From NCBI GenBank assembly GCA_026399835.1, contig JAPLQE010000042.1, positions 39,408 through 103,407 on the forward strand: a stretch of 64,000 nucleotides of DNA. The letters are read 5' to 3'. A model generated the notes under the pieces. It did not search any database, was not told the DNA's origin, and worked only from the letters and a program-made list of their open reading frames with translations. Every line of letters begins with the position of its first letter. The first letter of the stretch is position 1. The stretch is from Burkholderiales bacterium. Lineage in GTDB: Bacteria; Pseudomonadota; Gammaproteobacteria; Burkholderiales; Burkholderiaceae_E. This document shows positions 17,620 through 26,654 of this stretch, piece after piece. The translations under genes were made by a program, and so were the position numbers.

Positions 17620-17991
17620 TCAGGCGGGAAGCAGCGCCGCGAGCACCTTGCGGCCCTCGGCCATCAGGATGTTGTAGGTGCGGCAGGCCGCGCCGGTGTC
17701 CATCGCCTCGACGCCGATGCGGCGCGCGGTCAGCGCCGCGGTCAGGCGCGGATGCGGGAAGCGCTGCGCCGCGCCGGTGCCGAGCAGCACCACCTCGGGC
17801 GCGTGCGCGAGGATCGCCTCGAAGTGCTCGGCGGCGAGCTCGTCGAAACGGACCGGCCCCCAGGGCTCGAGCGGCGCCTCGGGCTGAACGAGCAGCGCAT
17901 GGTCGTAGCGTCGGGCGTTGATCTCGAGCCAGCCCGGACCATAGGCGGTCACGGTGTTGAGGGCGGGGTCCCGGTTCGCGTGGAGCTTCAT
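17620..17991 (-). CDS. Mth938-like (DUF498) domain protein
   Basis: A 123-residue single-domain protein of the DUF498/Mth938 family, recognised by EVVLLGTGAAQRFPHPRL and the ending MDTGAACRTYNILMAEGRKV. The fold is known from structural genomics but bacterial function is not settled. The mitochondrial relative NDUFAF3 is a complex I assembly factor, which is suggestive because this genome encodes complex I in the same window; the nuo genes are however 28 kb away. It ends 72 bases before bcp on the same strand and is divergent from the aminotransferase gene. Confidence 0.85.
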   Translation of the reverse strand: MKLHANRDPALNTVTAYGPGWLEINARRYDHALLVQPEAPLEPWGPVRFDELAAEHFEAILAHAPEVVLLGTGAAQRFPHPRLTAALTARRIGVEAMDTGAACRTYNILMAEGRKVLAALLPA

Positions 17992-18039
17992 GGTGTGAGG
18001 GTATCGGCAGGCCGGGTGCGGCCGGCAACTGCTTGAAAA

Positions 18040-18048
18040 TGCTACATT
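18040..18048 (+). promoter_or_regulatory. Candidate extended -10 element for the aminotransferase operon
   Basis: TGCTACATT is an extended -10 match (TGn plus TACATT, 18043-18048) in the divergent gap, with only a weak -35. Transcription would start near 18055, which would leave the ATG at 18058 almost leaderless and favours the start at 18109 for the next gene. Confidence 0.4.
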
Positions 18049-18108
18049 ATCGGTTTAATGATGAAGGCCGCGTCGCACCGTTCGACGCCGCCCGAGCAGG
18101 GATCCTAC

Positions 18109-19317
18109 ATGAGCGCCCCGCGCGACTTCTCCCGCATCCGTCGACTGCCCCCGTACGTCTTCAACATCACCGCCGAGCTCAAGATGGCCGCCCGGCGGCG
18201 CGGCGAGGACATCATCGACATGAGCATGGGCAACCCCGACGGGCAGACCCCGCAGCACATCGTCGACAAGCTCGTCGAGGCGTCCATGCGCCCCGACACG
18301 CACGGCTACTCGGTGTCCAAGGGCATCCCGCGGCTGCGCCGTGCGATCTCCGACTGGTACAAGCGGCGCTTCGCGGTCGACATCGACCCCGACTCCGAGG
18401 CGATCGTCACCATCGGTTCCAAGGAAGGCCTGGCTCACCTGATGCTCGCCACGCTCGACCGCGGCGACACCGTGCTGGTACCGAACCCGAGCTACCCGAT
18501 CCACATCTACGGCGCGGTCATCGCCGGCGCCGACATCCGCTCGGTGCGGATGACGCCGGGCACCGATTTCTTCGTCGAGCTCGAGCGCGCGATCCGCGAG
18601 TCGATCCCCAAGCCCAAGATGATGATCCTGGGGTTCCCGAGCAACCCGACCGCGATGTGCGTCGACCTCGGCTTCTTCGAGCGGGTGATCGCGCTCGCGC
18701 GCCAGCACGACATCCTCGTGGTGCACGACCTCGCCTACGCCGACATCACCTTCGACGGCTTCGTCGCGCCGTCCATCATGCAGGTGCCCGGCGCGCGCGA
18801 GGTCGCGGTCGAGTTCTTCACGATGAGCAAGAGCTACAACATGGCCGGCTGGCGGATCGGCTTCATGGTCGGCAACAAGGAACTGGTGAACGCGCTCGCG
18901 CGCATCAAGAGCTACCACGACTACGGCACCTTCACGCCGATCCAGGTCGCCTCGATCGCCGCGCTCGACGGCCCGCAGGACTGCGTCGAGGAGATCCGCA
19001 TGCAGTACCAGAAGCGCCGCGACGTGCTCGCCAAGGGCCTGCACGAGGCCGGCTGGATGGTCGAGGTGCCGCGTGCGTCGATGTACATCTGGGCCGAGAT
19101 TCCCGAGCCGTACAAGGCGGCGGGCTCGCTCGAGTTCGCCAAGCGGCTGCTCTCCGAGGCCAAGGTCGCGGTGTCGCCCGGCATCGGCTTCGGCGACTAC
19201 GGCGACGGCCACGTACGCTTCGCACTGATCGAGAACGAGCAGCGCACGCGGCAGGCCGTCCGCGGCATCAAGGAGATGTTCCGCAAGGACGGCCTGATGC
19301 CCCGGGTGGCGGCGTGA
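18109..19317 (+). CDS. alaC: Alanine-type PLP-dependent aminotransferase
   Basis: A 402-residue class I/II aminotransferase, probably making alanine from pyruvate and glutamate. [16 protein letters not shown] and [14 protein letters not shown] at the start and the PLP Lys241 in [14 protein letters not shown] are typical of the AlaC group; the substrate Arg is expected in [12 protein letters not shown]. An ATG at 18058 extends the frame by 17 residues, but AGGGA six bases before 18109, the candidate promoter position and family starts favour 18109. It is followed 13 bases later by hom, the usual order in Burkholderiales, so it is likely co-transcribed with threonine synthesis genes. Confidence 0.88.
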   Translation: MSAPRDFSRIRRLPPYVFNITAELKMAARRRGEDIIDMSMGNPDGQTPQHIVDKLVEASMRPDTHGYSVSKGIPRLRRAISDWYKRRFAVDIDPDSEAIVTIGSKEGLAHLMLATLDRGDTVLVPNPSYPIHIYGAVIAGADIRSVRMTPGTDFFVELERAIRESIPKPKMMILGFPSNPTAMCVDLGFFERVIALARQHDILVVHDLAYADITFDGFVAPSIMQVPGAREVAVEFFTMSKSYNMAGWRIGFMVGNKELVNALARIKSYHDYGTFTPIQVASIAALDGPQDCVEEIRMQYQKRRDVLAKGLHEAGWMVEVPRASMYIWAEIPEPYKAAGSLEFAKRLLSEAKVAVSPGIGFGDYGDGHVRFALIENEQRTRQAVRGIKEMFRKDGLMPRVAA

Positions 19318-19330
19318 TCGGGGAGGGCGC

Positions 19331-20656
19331 ATGGCTGTCCTGAAGCTCGCCCCCGTCCGTGTCGGCCTGCTCGGCATCGGCACCGTCGGCGCCGGCACCT
19401 TCGCGGTGCTGACCCGCAACCAGCTCGAGATCACGCGCCGCGCCGGCCGCGGCATCGAGATCGCCGCGGTCGCCGACCTCGACGTGACCCGCGCCCGCTC
19501 GCTGGTCGGCGAGGCCGCGCGCGTCACCGACGATGCGTTCTCGGTCGTGCGCGATCCGTCGATCGAGGTCGTCGTCGAGCTGATCGGCGGCTACGGCATC
19601 GCGCGCCAGCTCGTGCTCGAGGCGATCGCGCACGGCAAGCACGTCGTGACCGCCAACAAGGCGCTGCTCGCGGTGCACGGCAACGAGATCTTCGCGGCCG
19701 CTCGCGAGCGGGGCGTGACCGTGGCCTTCGAGCCGGCGGTGGCCGGTGGCATCCCGATCATCAAGGCGCTGCGCGAGGGCCTGACGGCCAACCGCATCGA
19801 ATGGATCGCCGGGATCATCAACGGCACGACCAACTTCATCCTCTCCGAGATGCGCGACAAGGGCCTGCCCTTCGACGTCGTGCTCGCGGAGGCGCAGCGC
19901 CTGGGCTATGCCGAGGCCGACCCGACCTTCGACATCGAAGGCGTGGACGCCGCGCACAAGGTCACGATCATGTCCGCGATCGCCTTCGGCATTCCGGTGC
20001 AGTTCGAGCGCACGCACGTCGAGGGCATCGCGTCGCTTCAGGCCGAGGACATCCGCTACGCCGAGAAGCTCGGCTACCGGATCAAGCTGCTCGGCATCAC
20101 GCGGCGCCGCGAGCACGGCATCGAGCTGCGCGTGCATCCGACGCTGATCCCCGCCAGGCGGCTGATCGCCAACGTCGAAGGCGCGATGAACGCGGTCTGG
20201 GTCAAGGGCGACGCCGTCGGCCACACCATGTACTACGGCAAGGGCGCGGGCGCCGAACCGACGGCCAGCGCGGTCGTCGCCGATCTGGTCGACGTGGTGC
20301 GCACCCTCACGGTGGATCCGGGCAACCGGGTGCCGCACCTCGCGTTCCAGCCGGACGCGATGGCCGACCTGCCGATCCTGCCGATCACCGAGATCGAGAG
20401 CGCGTACTACCTGCGGCTGCGCGTCGCCGACGAGCCGGGCGTGCTCGCCGACATCACGCGCATCCTCGCCGATGCCCGCATCTCGATCGATGCCGTGCTG
20501 CAGCGCGAGCCGGCCGAGGGCGAGCGCCAGACCGACCTGATCCTGCTGACCCACGTCACCATCGAGCACCGGTGCGACGATGCGATCCGCCGGATGGAGG
20601 CGCTCGCCACGGTGGTGTCGAAAGTCACCCGGATCCGTCTCGAAGACCTGAACTGA
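19331..20656 (+). CDS. hom: Homoserine dehydrogenase
   Basis: A 441-residue NAD(P)-dependent enzyme that reduces aspartate semialdehyde to homoserine, the branch point for threonine and methionine. The Rossmann motif GLLGIGTVGAG is at residues 12-22, TANKALLAVHG and GIINGTTNFILSEM mark the substrate region, and an ACT domain (YYLRLRVADEPGVLADITRI, from about residue 358) gives the long monofunctional form that is usually feedback-controlled by threonine. Between the aminotransferase and thrC. Confidence 0.97.
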   Translation: MAVLKLAPVRVGLLGIGTVGAGTFAVLTRNQLEITRRAGRGIEIAAVADLDVTRARSLVGEAARVTDDAFSVVRDPSIEVVVELIGGYGIARQLVLEAIAHGKHVVTANKALLAVHGNEIFAAARERGVTVAFEPAVAGGIPIIKALREGLTANRIEWIAGIINGTTNFILSEMRDKGLPFDVVLAEAQRLGYAEADPTFDIEGVDAAHKVTIMSAIAFGIPVQFERTHVEGIASLQAEDIRYAEKLGYRIKLLGITRRREHGIELRVHPTLIPARRLIANVEGAMNAVWVKGDAVGHTMYYGKGAGAEPTASAVVADLVDVVRTLTVDPGNRVPHLAFQPDAMADLPILPITEIESAYYLRLRVADEPGVLADITRILADARISIDAVLQREPAEGERQTDLILLTHVTIEHRCDDAIRRMEALATVVSKVTRIRLEDLN

Positions 20657-20729
20657 CCGGCACGCGCCGGTACCCCGATACATCCCGCCGCGGGCCCGCC
20701 CGCGGCGACCAGACCGGACCCACCGACCC

Positions 20730-22181
20730 ATGCGCTACCTCTCGACGCGCGGCGGCATGCCGCCGCAGCGCTTCACCGACATCCTGCTCGGCGGACTCGC
20801 GCCCGACGGCGGGCTGGTCGTGCCCGAGCACTATCCGGCGATCGACGAGGCGACGCTCGAGCGGTGGCGTGCGCTGCCCTACGCCGACCTCGCCTTCGTG
20901 CTGCTGCGCCTGTTCTGCGACGACATCGCCGATGCGGACCTGCATGCGCTGGTGCGGCGCACCTACACCGCCGAGACCTTCGGCTCGCCGGACATCGTGC
21001 CGCTGCGCGGGCTCGAGACCGACCTGCACCTGCTTCAGCTGTCGAACGGCCCCACGCTCGCGTTCAAGGACGTGGCGATGCAGCTGCTCGGCCACCTGTT
21101 CGAGTACGTGCTGGCCCGCGAGGGGCGTGCGCTGAACATCCTCGGCGCGACCTCCGGCGACACCGGCAGCGCCGCCGAGTACGCGATGCGCGGGCGCCGC
21201 GGCATCCGCGTGTTCATGCTGTCGCCCGCCGACCGGATGAGCCCGTTCCAGACTGCGCAGATGTTTTCGCTGCGCGACGAGAACATCTTCAACATCGCGG
21301 TCGACGGCGTCTTCGACGACTGCCAGGACATGGTGAAGGCGGTCTCCGGCGACCTGCGTTTCAAGGCCCGCCACGCGATCGGCACGGTCAACTCGATCAA
21401 CTGGGCGCGTGTGGTCGCGCAGGTCGTCTACTACTTCAAGGCCTGGTTCGCGGTCACCGCCGAGGGCGGTGCGCGCGAGGTGTCGTTCACCGTGCCGAGC
21501 GGCAACTTCGGCAACGTGCTGGCCGGCCACATCGCGCGTCGCATGGGTCTGCCGATCCGCCGGCTGGTGGTCGCCACCAACGAGAACGACGTGCTCGACG
21601 AGTTCTTCCGCACCGGCGTGTACCGGCCGCGCGCGACTGCCGACACGCACCAGACCAGCAGCCCGTCGATGGACATCTCGAAGGCCTCGAACTTCGAGCG
21701 CTTCGTCTGGGACCTCGTGGGGCAGGACGGTGCGCGCACTGCCGCGCTCTGGCGCGAGGTCGAGACACGCGGCGCCTTCGACCTGTCGGGCACGCCGGAG
21801 TTCGCGCGGATCGGCGCGTTCGGCTTCGTGTCCGGCGCGAGCAACCATGCGACGCGGCTGGCGACGATCCGCGAGACCGAGTCGCGCTACGGGCTCGTCG
21901 TCGACACCCACACCGCCGACGGCCTGGCGGTGGCGCAGCGCTGGCGCGAGCCGGGCGTGCCGATGGTCTGCCTGGAGACCGCGCTGCCGGCGAAGTTCGC
22001 CGAGACCATCCGCGAAGCCCTCGGCCGCGATCCGGGGCGCCCCACGGCCTACGAGGGCATCGAGTCGCTCGCGCAGCGCTACACGCGGATGCCGGCCGAC
22101 GTTGCGATGCTCAAGCGCTACATCGCCGAGCGCGCGCCCGCGGTCGACGTCGCCCCGGCCCCGACCGCCGCGGCTGCCTGA
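20730..22181 (+). CDS. thrC: Threonine synthase
   Basis: A 483-residue PLP enzyme that converts O-phosphohomoserine to threonine. The PLP Lys113 is in LAFKDVAMQ, the phosphate-binding ATSGDTGSAAEYAMRG follows, and the opening MRYLSTRGGMPPQRFTDIL is typical of the bacterial type with the N-terminal extension. It lies 73 bases after hom. Its end, rich in Ala and Pro, is followed 20 bases later by mobB. Confidence 0.97.
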   Translation: MRYLSTRGGMPPQRFTDILLGGLAPDGGLVVPEHYPAIDEATLERWRALPYADLAFVLLRLFCDDIADADLHALVRRTYTAETFGSPDIVPLRGLETDLHLLQLSNGPTLAFKDVAMQLLGHLFEYVLAREGRALNILGATSGDTGSAAEYAMRGRRGIRVFMLSPADRMSPFQTAQMFSLRDENIFNIAVDGVFDDCQDMVKAVSGDLRFKARHAIGTVNSINWARVVAQVVYYFKAWFAVTAEGGAREVSFTVPSGNFGNVLAGHIARRMGLPIRRLVVATNENDVLDEFFRTGVYRPRATADTHQTSSPSMDISKASNFERFVWDLVGQDGARTAALWREVETRGAFDLSGTPEFARIGAFGFVSGASNHATRLATIRETESRYGLVVDTHTADGLAVAQRWREPGVPMVCLETALPAKFAETIREALGRDPGRPTAYEGIESLAQRYTRMPADVAMLKRYIAERAPAVDVAPAPTAAAA

Positions 22182-22201
22182 GCGGCGCGGCGGGTCCGAG
22201 C

Positions 22202-22732
22202 GTGAAGGTCTTCGGCTTCGCCGGCTATTCGGGCACCGGCAAGACGACGCTGATCGAGCAGCTGATCCCGCGCTTCGTCGCCTGCGGGCTGCGCGTGTCG
22301 CTGATCAAGCACGCCCACCACGCCTTCGACATCGACCAGCCCGGCAAGGACTCCTACCGGCATCGCGAGGCGGGCGCCGGCGAGGTGCTGATCACCTCGG
22401 CGCAGCGCTGGGTGCTGATGCACGAGCTGCGCGGCGAGCCCGAGCCCGACCTCGCGATGCAGCTCACGCGCCTGTCGCCCTGCGACCTGGTGCTGGTCGA
22501 GGGCTACAAGCACGCCTCGATCCCCAAGCTCGAGATCCATCGTCCGTCGACCGGCAAGCCGCTGCTGCACCCGGGCGATCCGGACATCGTCGCGGTGGCC
22601 GCCGATGCGCCGGTGGCCACCGCGCTGCCGGTGCTCGACCTCAACGACTATGATGCGATCGTCGCCTTCGTGGCCGGCCGGCTGGGCCTGCTGCGCGAGG
22701 CGCCGTGCGTCGCCACCGACCCGTCACGATGA
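22202..22732 (+). CDS. mobB: Molybdopterin-guanine dinucleotide biosynthesis protein B
   Basis: A 176-residue GTP-binding protein that assists MobA in attaching GMP to molybdopterin. P-loop GYSGTGKT is at residues 8-15, with LIKHAHHAFDIDQPGKDSYR and the VEGYKHASIPKLEIHR stretch typical of MobB. The start is GTG, with no strong ribosome binding site. Its stop overlaps the moeA start (ATGA). MobA is not encoded nearby. Confidence 0.92.
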   Translation: MKVFGFAGYSGTGKTTLIEQLIPRFVACGLRVSLIKHAHHAFDIDQPGKDSYRHREAGAGEVLITSAQRWVLMHELRGEPEPDLAMQLTRLSPCDLVLVEGYKHASIPKLEIHRPSTGKPLLHPGDPDIVAVAADAPVATALPVLDLNDYDAIVAFVAGRLGLLREAPCVATDPSR

Positions 22733-23943
22733 ACCGTCCCGCGCTGCTCGACTTCGACACCGCGCTCTCGCAGCTGCTGGCGCTCGCCGAGCCGTCCGCC
22801 GCCAGCCAGACGCTCCCGACGATGGACGCGCTCGACCGCGTGCTCGCCGCCGACCAGGTCTCCACGCTCGACGTCCCGCCGATGGACAACGCGCAGATGG
22901 ACGGCTGGGCGGTGCGCACCGCCGACCTCGCCGCGGGCGAGCCGCTGCCCGTCTCGCAGCGGATCCCCGCCGGCGCCTCGCCGGTGCCGCTCGCGCCGCG
23001 CTCGGTCGCCCGGATCTTCACCGGTGCGCCCGTGCCCGAAGGCGCCGACGCGGTGATCATGCAGGAGCAGGCGAGCCTGGACGGCGAGCGCGTGCGCTTC
23101 GCGGCGGTGCCGCCGGCGGGCGAGTGGATCCGCCGCACCGGCGAGGACATCCGCCGCGGTGCGACCGTGCTCGCGGCCGGCACGCGGCTCACGCCGCAGG
23201 CGCTCGGCCTCGCGGCCTCGGTCGGGCTGGCGACGCTGCCGGTGCGGCCGCGGCTGCGCGTGGCCTGCTTCTTCACCGGCGACGAACTGGCGATGCCCGG
23301 CGAGCCGCTGCCGCCCGGCGCGATCTACAACTCGAACCGCTTCGTGCTCGGGGCGCTGCTGCGCCGGCTCGGCTGCGAGGTGGTCGACCTCGGCATCGTG
23401 CCCGACACCCTCGAGGCGACCCGCGCGGCGCTGCGCGAGGCCGCCCGCGGTGCCGACCTGATCGTCACCTCCGGCGGCATGTCGGTCGGCGAGGAGGACC
23501 ACGTCCGGCCGGCGCTGACGGCCGAAGGCGAGCTGCGTACCTGGCAGATCGCGATCAAGCCCGGCAAGCCGCTCGCCTGGGGCCGGGTGCGGCGCGACGG
23601 CGGCCATGCGCACTTCATCGGGCTGCCCGGCAACCCGGTGTCGAGCTTCGTGACCTTCCTGCTGTTCGTGCGGCCGTTCGTGCTGCGCCTTCAGGGGGCC
23701 ACCGACGTGGCGCCGCGCGTGCTGCCGATGCGTGCCGACTTCGACTGGCCGAGCCCCGACCGGCGCCGCGAGTTCCTGCGCGCGCGCACGAACGAGGCCG
23801 GCGGGCTCGACCTGTTCCCGAACCAGGGCTCGGCGGTGATGACCTCGACCGTGTGGGCCGACGGGCTGATCGACACCCCGCCGTCGCAGCCGATCCGGCG
23901 CGGCGACGTGGTGCGCTTCCTGCCCTATGCGGGGCTGCTGTGA
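22729..23943 (+). CDS. moeA: Molybdopterin molybdenumtransferase
   Basis: A 404-residue enzyme that inserts molybdate into adenylylated molybdopterin. Clear MoeA blocks: PMDNAQMDGWAVR near the start, RIFTGAPVPEGADAVIMQE, the TSGGMSVGEEDHV motif and FIGLPGNPVSSFV. It overlaps mobB upstream and moaD downstream by four bases each, so mobB, moeA and moaD are translated as a coupled unit. Confidence 0.96.
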   Translation: MNRPALLDFDTALSQLLALAEPSAASQTLPTMDALDRVLAADQVSTLDVPPMDNAQMDGWAVRTADLAAGEPLPVSQRIPAGASPVPLAPRSVARIFTGAPVPEGADAVIMQEQASLDGERVRFAAVPPAGEWIRRTGEDIRRGATVLAAGTRLTPQALGLAASVGLATLPVRPRLRVACFFTGDELAMPGEPLPPGAIYNSNRFVLGALLRRLGCEVVDLGIVPDTLEATRAALREAARGADLIVTSGGMSVGEEDHVRPALTAEGELRTWQIAIKPGKPLAWGRVRRDGGHAHFIGLPGNPVSSFVTFLLFVRPFVLRLQGATDVAPRVLPMRADFDWPSPDRRREFLRARTNEAGGLDLFPNQGSAVMTSTVWADGLIDTPPSQPIRRGDVVRFLPYAGLL

Positions 23944-24197
23944 AGGTCGAGGTGCTGTACTTCGCCGGACTGCGCGAGGCGGTGGGGTGTGCGCGCGAGC
24001 GGCTCGAGCTGCCCGCGGGCATCGTCACCGCCGGCGCACTGCGCGAGCACCTGCGGGCGCGCGGCGGCGCATGGACCGACGCGCTCGCCGAGGGGCGCAC
24101 GCTGCGTGTCGCGGTCGACCAGGCGATGGCCGCCGCCGACACGCCGCTGCGCGACGGTGCCGAGGTGGCGTTCTTCCCGCCGGTCACCGGCGGCTGA
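23940..24197 (+). CDS. moaD: Molybdopterin synthase sulfur carrier subunit
   Basis: An 85-residue ubiquitin-fold protein (KVEVLYFAGLREAVG at the start) ending in the obligatory Gly-Gly (FFPPVTGG), which is adenylated and thiocarboxylated to carry sulfur to molybdopterin synthase. GTG start inside the moeA stop (GTGA). Confidence 0.95.
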   Translation: MKVEVLYFAGLREAVGCARERLELPAGIVTAGALREHLRARGGAWTDALAEGRTLRVAVDQAMAAADTPLRDGAEVAFFPPVTGG

Positions 24198-24210
24198 AGG
24201 AGGCGGTCCG

Positions 24211-24702
24211 ATGCCTGTGCGCGTGCAGACCGAGGATTTCGACGTCTCCGCCGAACTCGCCGTGCTGCGGGCCGGGCGGGCCCAGGTCGGTGCGGTCGCC
24301 TGCTTCGTCGGCACGGTGCGCGACGTCAACGCGGGCGTCGGCGTGTCGACGATGACGCTCGAGCACTACCCCGGCATGACCGAGCGCGCGCTCGAGGCGA
24401 TCGTCACGTCTGCGCACGCACGCTGGCGACTCGACGATGTGCTGGTGATCCACCGGGTCGGCGCGCTGCAGCCGCTCGATCAGATCGTGCTGGTGGCGGT
24501 CACCTCCGCTCACCGGGGCGAGGCCTTCGCCGCCTGCGAGTTCGTGATGGACTGGCTCAAGACGCAGGCGCCGTTCTGGAAGAAGGAGGCGACGCCGCAG
24601 GGCGAGCGCTGGGTCGATGCCCGCGAGTCCGACGACGCGGCCGCTGCCCGCTGGGGCGCGGGCGCGGTGCCGAACGCGCTGCCCGGGCCGGACGGACGAT
24701 GA
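24211..24702 (+). CDS. moaE: Molybdopterin synthase catalytic subunit
   Basis: A 163-residue partner of MoaD that converts precursor Z (cPMP) to molybdopterin. Typical blocks: GAVACFVGTVRDVN, LEHYPGMTERALE, HRVGALQPLDQIVLVAVTS, and the lysine-rich active region DWLKTQAPFWKKE. AAGGAGG lies eight bases before the ATG. The stop overlaps the crcB start (ATGA). Confidence 0.95.
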   Translation: MPVRVQTEDFDVSAELAVLRAGRAQVGAVACFVGTVRDVNAGVGVSTMTLEHYPGMTERALEAIVTSAHARWRLDDVLVIHRVGALQPLDQIVLVAVTSAHRGEAFAACEFVMDWLKTQAPFWKKEATPQGERWVDARESDDAAAARWGAGAVPNALPGPDGR

Positions 24703-25079
24703 ATTCGGCAGGCACGGCGATGACCCTGGCGGCGATCGGCGCTGGGGCCGTCCTCGGGGCGTGGGCGCGCTGGGGACTCGCGCTGTGGCTGAACCGCGCC
24801 GGGCAGCCGATGCCCTGGGGCACGCTCGTGGCCAACGTCGTCGGCGGACTGGCCATCGGCGCGGCGCTCGCGGTCTTCGAGCGCAGGCCCGAGCTGGCCG
24901 CGTGGTGGCCGTTGCTGGTGACCGGCTTCCTGGGCGCGCTCACCACCTTCTCGACCTTCTCGGCCGAGTCGCTGCTGATGCTGCAGCGTGGCGCCTTCGG
25001 TCATGCCTTCGCGCACTCGGTCGTGCACCTCGGCGGCTCGCTGGCGGCGGCCGCGCTCGGCTGGCGGCTGCTGCGCTGA
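24699..25079 (+). CDS. crcB: Fluoride ion channel CrcB/Fluc
   Basis: A 126-residue inner-membrane protein with four hydrophobic segments. The family motifs GAVLGAWARWGLA and GFLGALTTFSTFSAES are intact, along with the NVVGGLAIG segment. It forms a dual-topology dimer that lets fluoride leave the cell. It is coupled to moaE by a four-base overlap, so no room exists for a fluoride riboswitch in front of it; expression should follow the molybdenum cofactor genes. Confidence 0.93.
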   Translation: MNSAGTAMTLAAIGAGAVLGAWARWGLALWLNRAGQPMPWGTLVANVVGGLAIGAALAVFERRPELAAWWPLLVTGFLGALTTFSTFSAESLLMLQRGAFGHAFAHSVVHLGGSLAAAALGWRLLR

Positions 25080-25113
25080 ATCGGCGGCGGCGCCCGAGGG
25101 CACCGCCGCGCTC

Positions 25114-26256
25114 TCAGCGCTGACCGACGCGGATCTCGCCGAAGACGTCCTTGTACTCGCGTGGCTGCGCCCGCCAGTACTGCTCCGGGGCCGTCACGCT
25201 CGCGCCGAGGGCGGCCGCGGCGTGCCACGGCCAGCGCGGGTTCCACAGCAGGCCGCGGGCGAGTGCCACCAGGTCCGCCCGGCCGTCGGCGACGATCGCC
25301 TCGGCCTGCGCCGGCTCGGTGATCAGGCCGACTGCGATCACCGGGATGTCGAGCTCGGCCTTCAGGCGCGCGGCGAAGGGCACCTGGTAGCCGGGGCCGA
25401 TCGGGATCGACTGCTTCGGCGAGACGCCGCCCGAGGACGCGTCGATCCAGTCGCAGCCGCGCTCGGCGAGGGCGCGCGCGAACGCGACCGTCTGCTCGAT
25501 GTCCCAGCCGCCTTCGACCCAGTCGGTCGACGACACGCGCACGCCGAGGGGGCGGTCAGACGGCCAGGCCGCGCGCATCGCGTCGAACACTGCGAGCGGA
25601 AAGCGCATGCGGTTCTCGAGCGAGCCGCCCCAGCGGTCGGTGCGCCGGTTGGCGATCGGCGACAGGAACTGGTGCAGCAGGTAGCCGTGCGCCGCATGCA
25701 GCTCGATCGCCTCGAGCCCGAGCCGAGCGGCACGCCGCGTCGAGTCGGCGAAGCGCTCGATCAGCGCGTCCAGGCCGGCTTCGTCGAGGGCGCGCGGCGC
25801 CAGCTCGTGCTCGGCGTGCGGCACCGCCGACGGGGCGACCGCGATCCAGCCGCCAGCGTCGAGCGGCACCTGGGCGCCACCCTCCCAGGGCCGCGCGCTC
25901 GCGCCCTTGCGGCCGGCGTGGCCGATCTGGATGCCGATCGGCATCGTCGACAGCGGACGGATCGCGGCGAGCGTGCGCGCGAGCGCCGCCTCGGTCGCGT
26001 CGTCCCAGAGCCCGACGCAGCCCGGGGTGATCCGGCCGATCGGCTCGACCGCGGTCGCCTCGATCAGCAGCAGGCCGGCCCCGGACATCGCCATCTGGCC
26101 GAGGTGCACCACGTGCCAGTCGTTGGTGTGGCCCTCGTCGGCCGAGTACTGGCACATCGGCGAGACGACCAGACGGTTGGGCAGCGTCAGGCCGCGCATC
26201 GTGAACGGCGTGAACAGATGCGGGCCGGTGGGGGCGGCGGGAGCGGAGGAAGGCAT
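25114..26256 (-). CDS. NADH:flavin oxidoreductase, Old Yellow Enzyme class (XenA/YqjM-like)
   Basis: A 380-residue FMN-dependent ene-reductase. Evidence: opening LFTPFTMRGLTLPNRLVVSPM, Cys35 in MCQYSA (the redox-tuning Cys of the XenA/YqjM group), QIGHAGRKGA, and HAAHGYLLHQFLSP with the NRRTDRWGGSLENRMRF signature. Such enzymes reduce activated C=C bonds with NAD(P)H; physiological substrates are usually unknown. It converges with crcB and precedes nothing on its own strand within 100 bases downstream. Confidence 0.92.
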   Translation of the reverse strand: MPSSAPAAPTGPHLFTPFTMRGLTLPNRLVVSPMCQYSADEGHTNDWHVVHLGQMAMSGAGLLLIEATAVEPIGRITPGCVGLWDDATEAALARTLAAIRPLSTMPIGIQIGHAGRKGASARPWEGGAQVPLDAGGWIAVAPSAVPHAEHELAPRALDEAGLDALIERFADSTRRAARLGLEAIELHAAHGYLLHQFLSPIANRRTDRWGGSLENRMRFPLAVFDAMRAAWPSDRPLGVRVSSTDWVEGGWDIEQTVAFARALAERGCDWIDASSGGVSPKQSIPIGPGYQVPFAARLKAELDIPVIAVGLITEPAQAEAIVADGRADLVALARGLLWNPRWPWHAAAALGASVTAPEQYWRAQPREYKDVFGEIRVGQR

Positions 26257-26291
26257 GTCAGGGCGGGCTCGGGATCGTCGAGCGCCCGATT

Positions 26292-26654
26292 CTAGTCCGG
26301 CGCGGACAGCCCCAGCGCGCGCAGCAGCGAATCCCGGCGGATCGGCTTGAGGAGCAGGTGGTCGAAGCCGGCGGCCATGATCTCGTCGGTCGTCTGCTGG
26401 AAGGCGTGCGCGGTGTAGGCGATCAGGCGCAGTCCGCGCAGCGCCGGGTCGGCCCGGACCCGGAGACACACGTCGATGCCGCTCAGGCCCGGCATGCTGA
26501 TGTCGAGCAGCACCACGTCGAAGGGCTCCGCAGCCAGCCGGGCCAGCGCGGCGTGACCGTCGTCCGCCTCGACCGCCAGCACCCCGATCCGCTCGAGATG
26601 GGTGCGGGGCAGGATGCGGTTGATCTCCTGGTCGTCGACGATCAGGACCCTCAT
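26292..26654 (-). CDS. Single-domain response regulator (CheY-like receiver)
   Basis: A 120-residue receiver domain with no output domain. The acidic pair Asp7/Asp8 (LIVDDQ), phospho-acceptor Asp51 (VVLLDISMPG), the Thr of AYTAH and the Lys of LLLKPI are all present, so it should be phosphorylated. Its start overlaps the kinase stop by four bases (ATGA), giving a one-to-one pair. It probably acts by protein-protein contact or as a phosphate sink; a target is not visible. Confidence 0.92.
   Translation of the reverse strand: MRVLIVDDQEINRILPRTHLERIGVLAVEADDGHAALARLAAEPFDVVLLDISMPGLSGIDVCLRVRADPALRGLRLIAYTAHAFQQTTDEIMAAGFDHLLLKPIRRDSLLRALGLSAPD

Noticed and set aside
18058..18108. Earlier start of the aminotransferase
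   Set aside because: Too close to the candidate transcript start, no ribosome site, and homologues begin near 18109.
24600..24700. Fluoride riboswitch before crcB
   Set aside because: The region is moaE coding sequence and crcB overlaps its stop; no switch-like structure fits.
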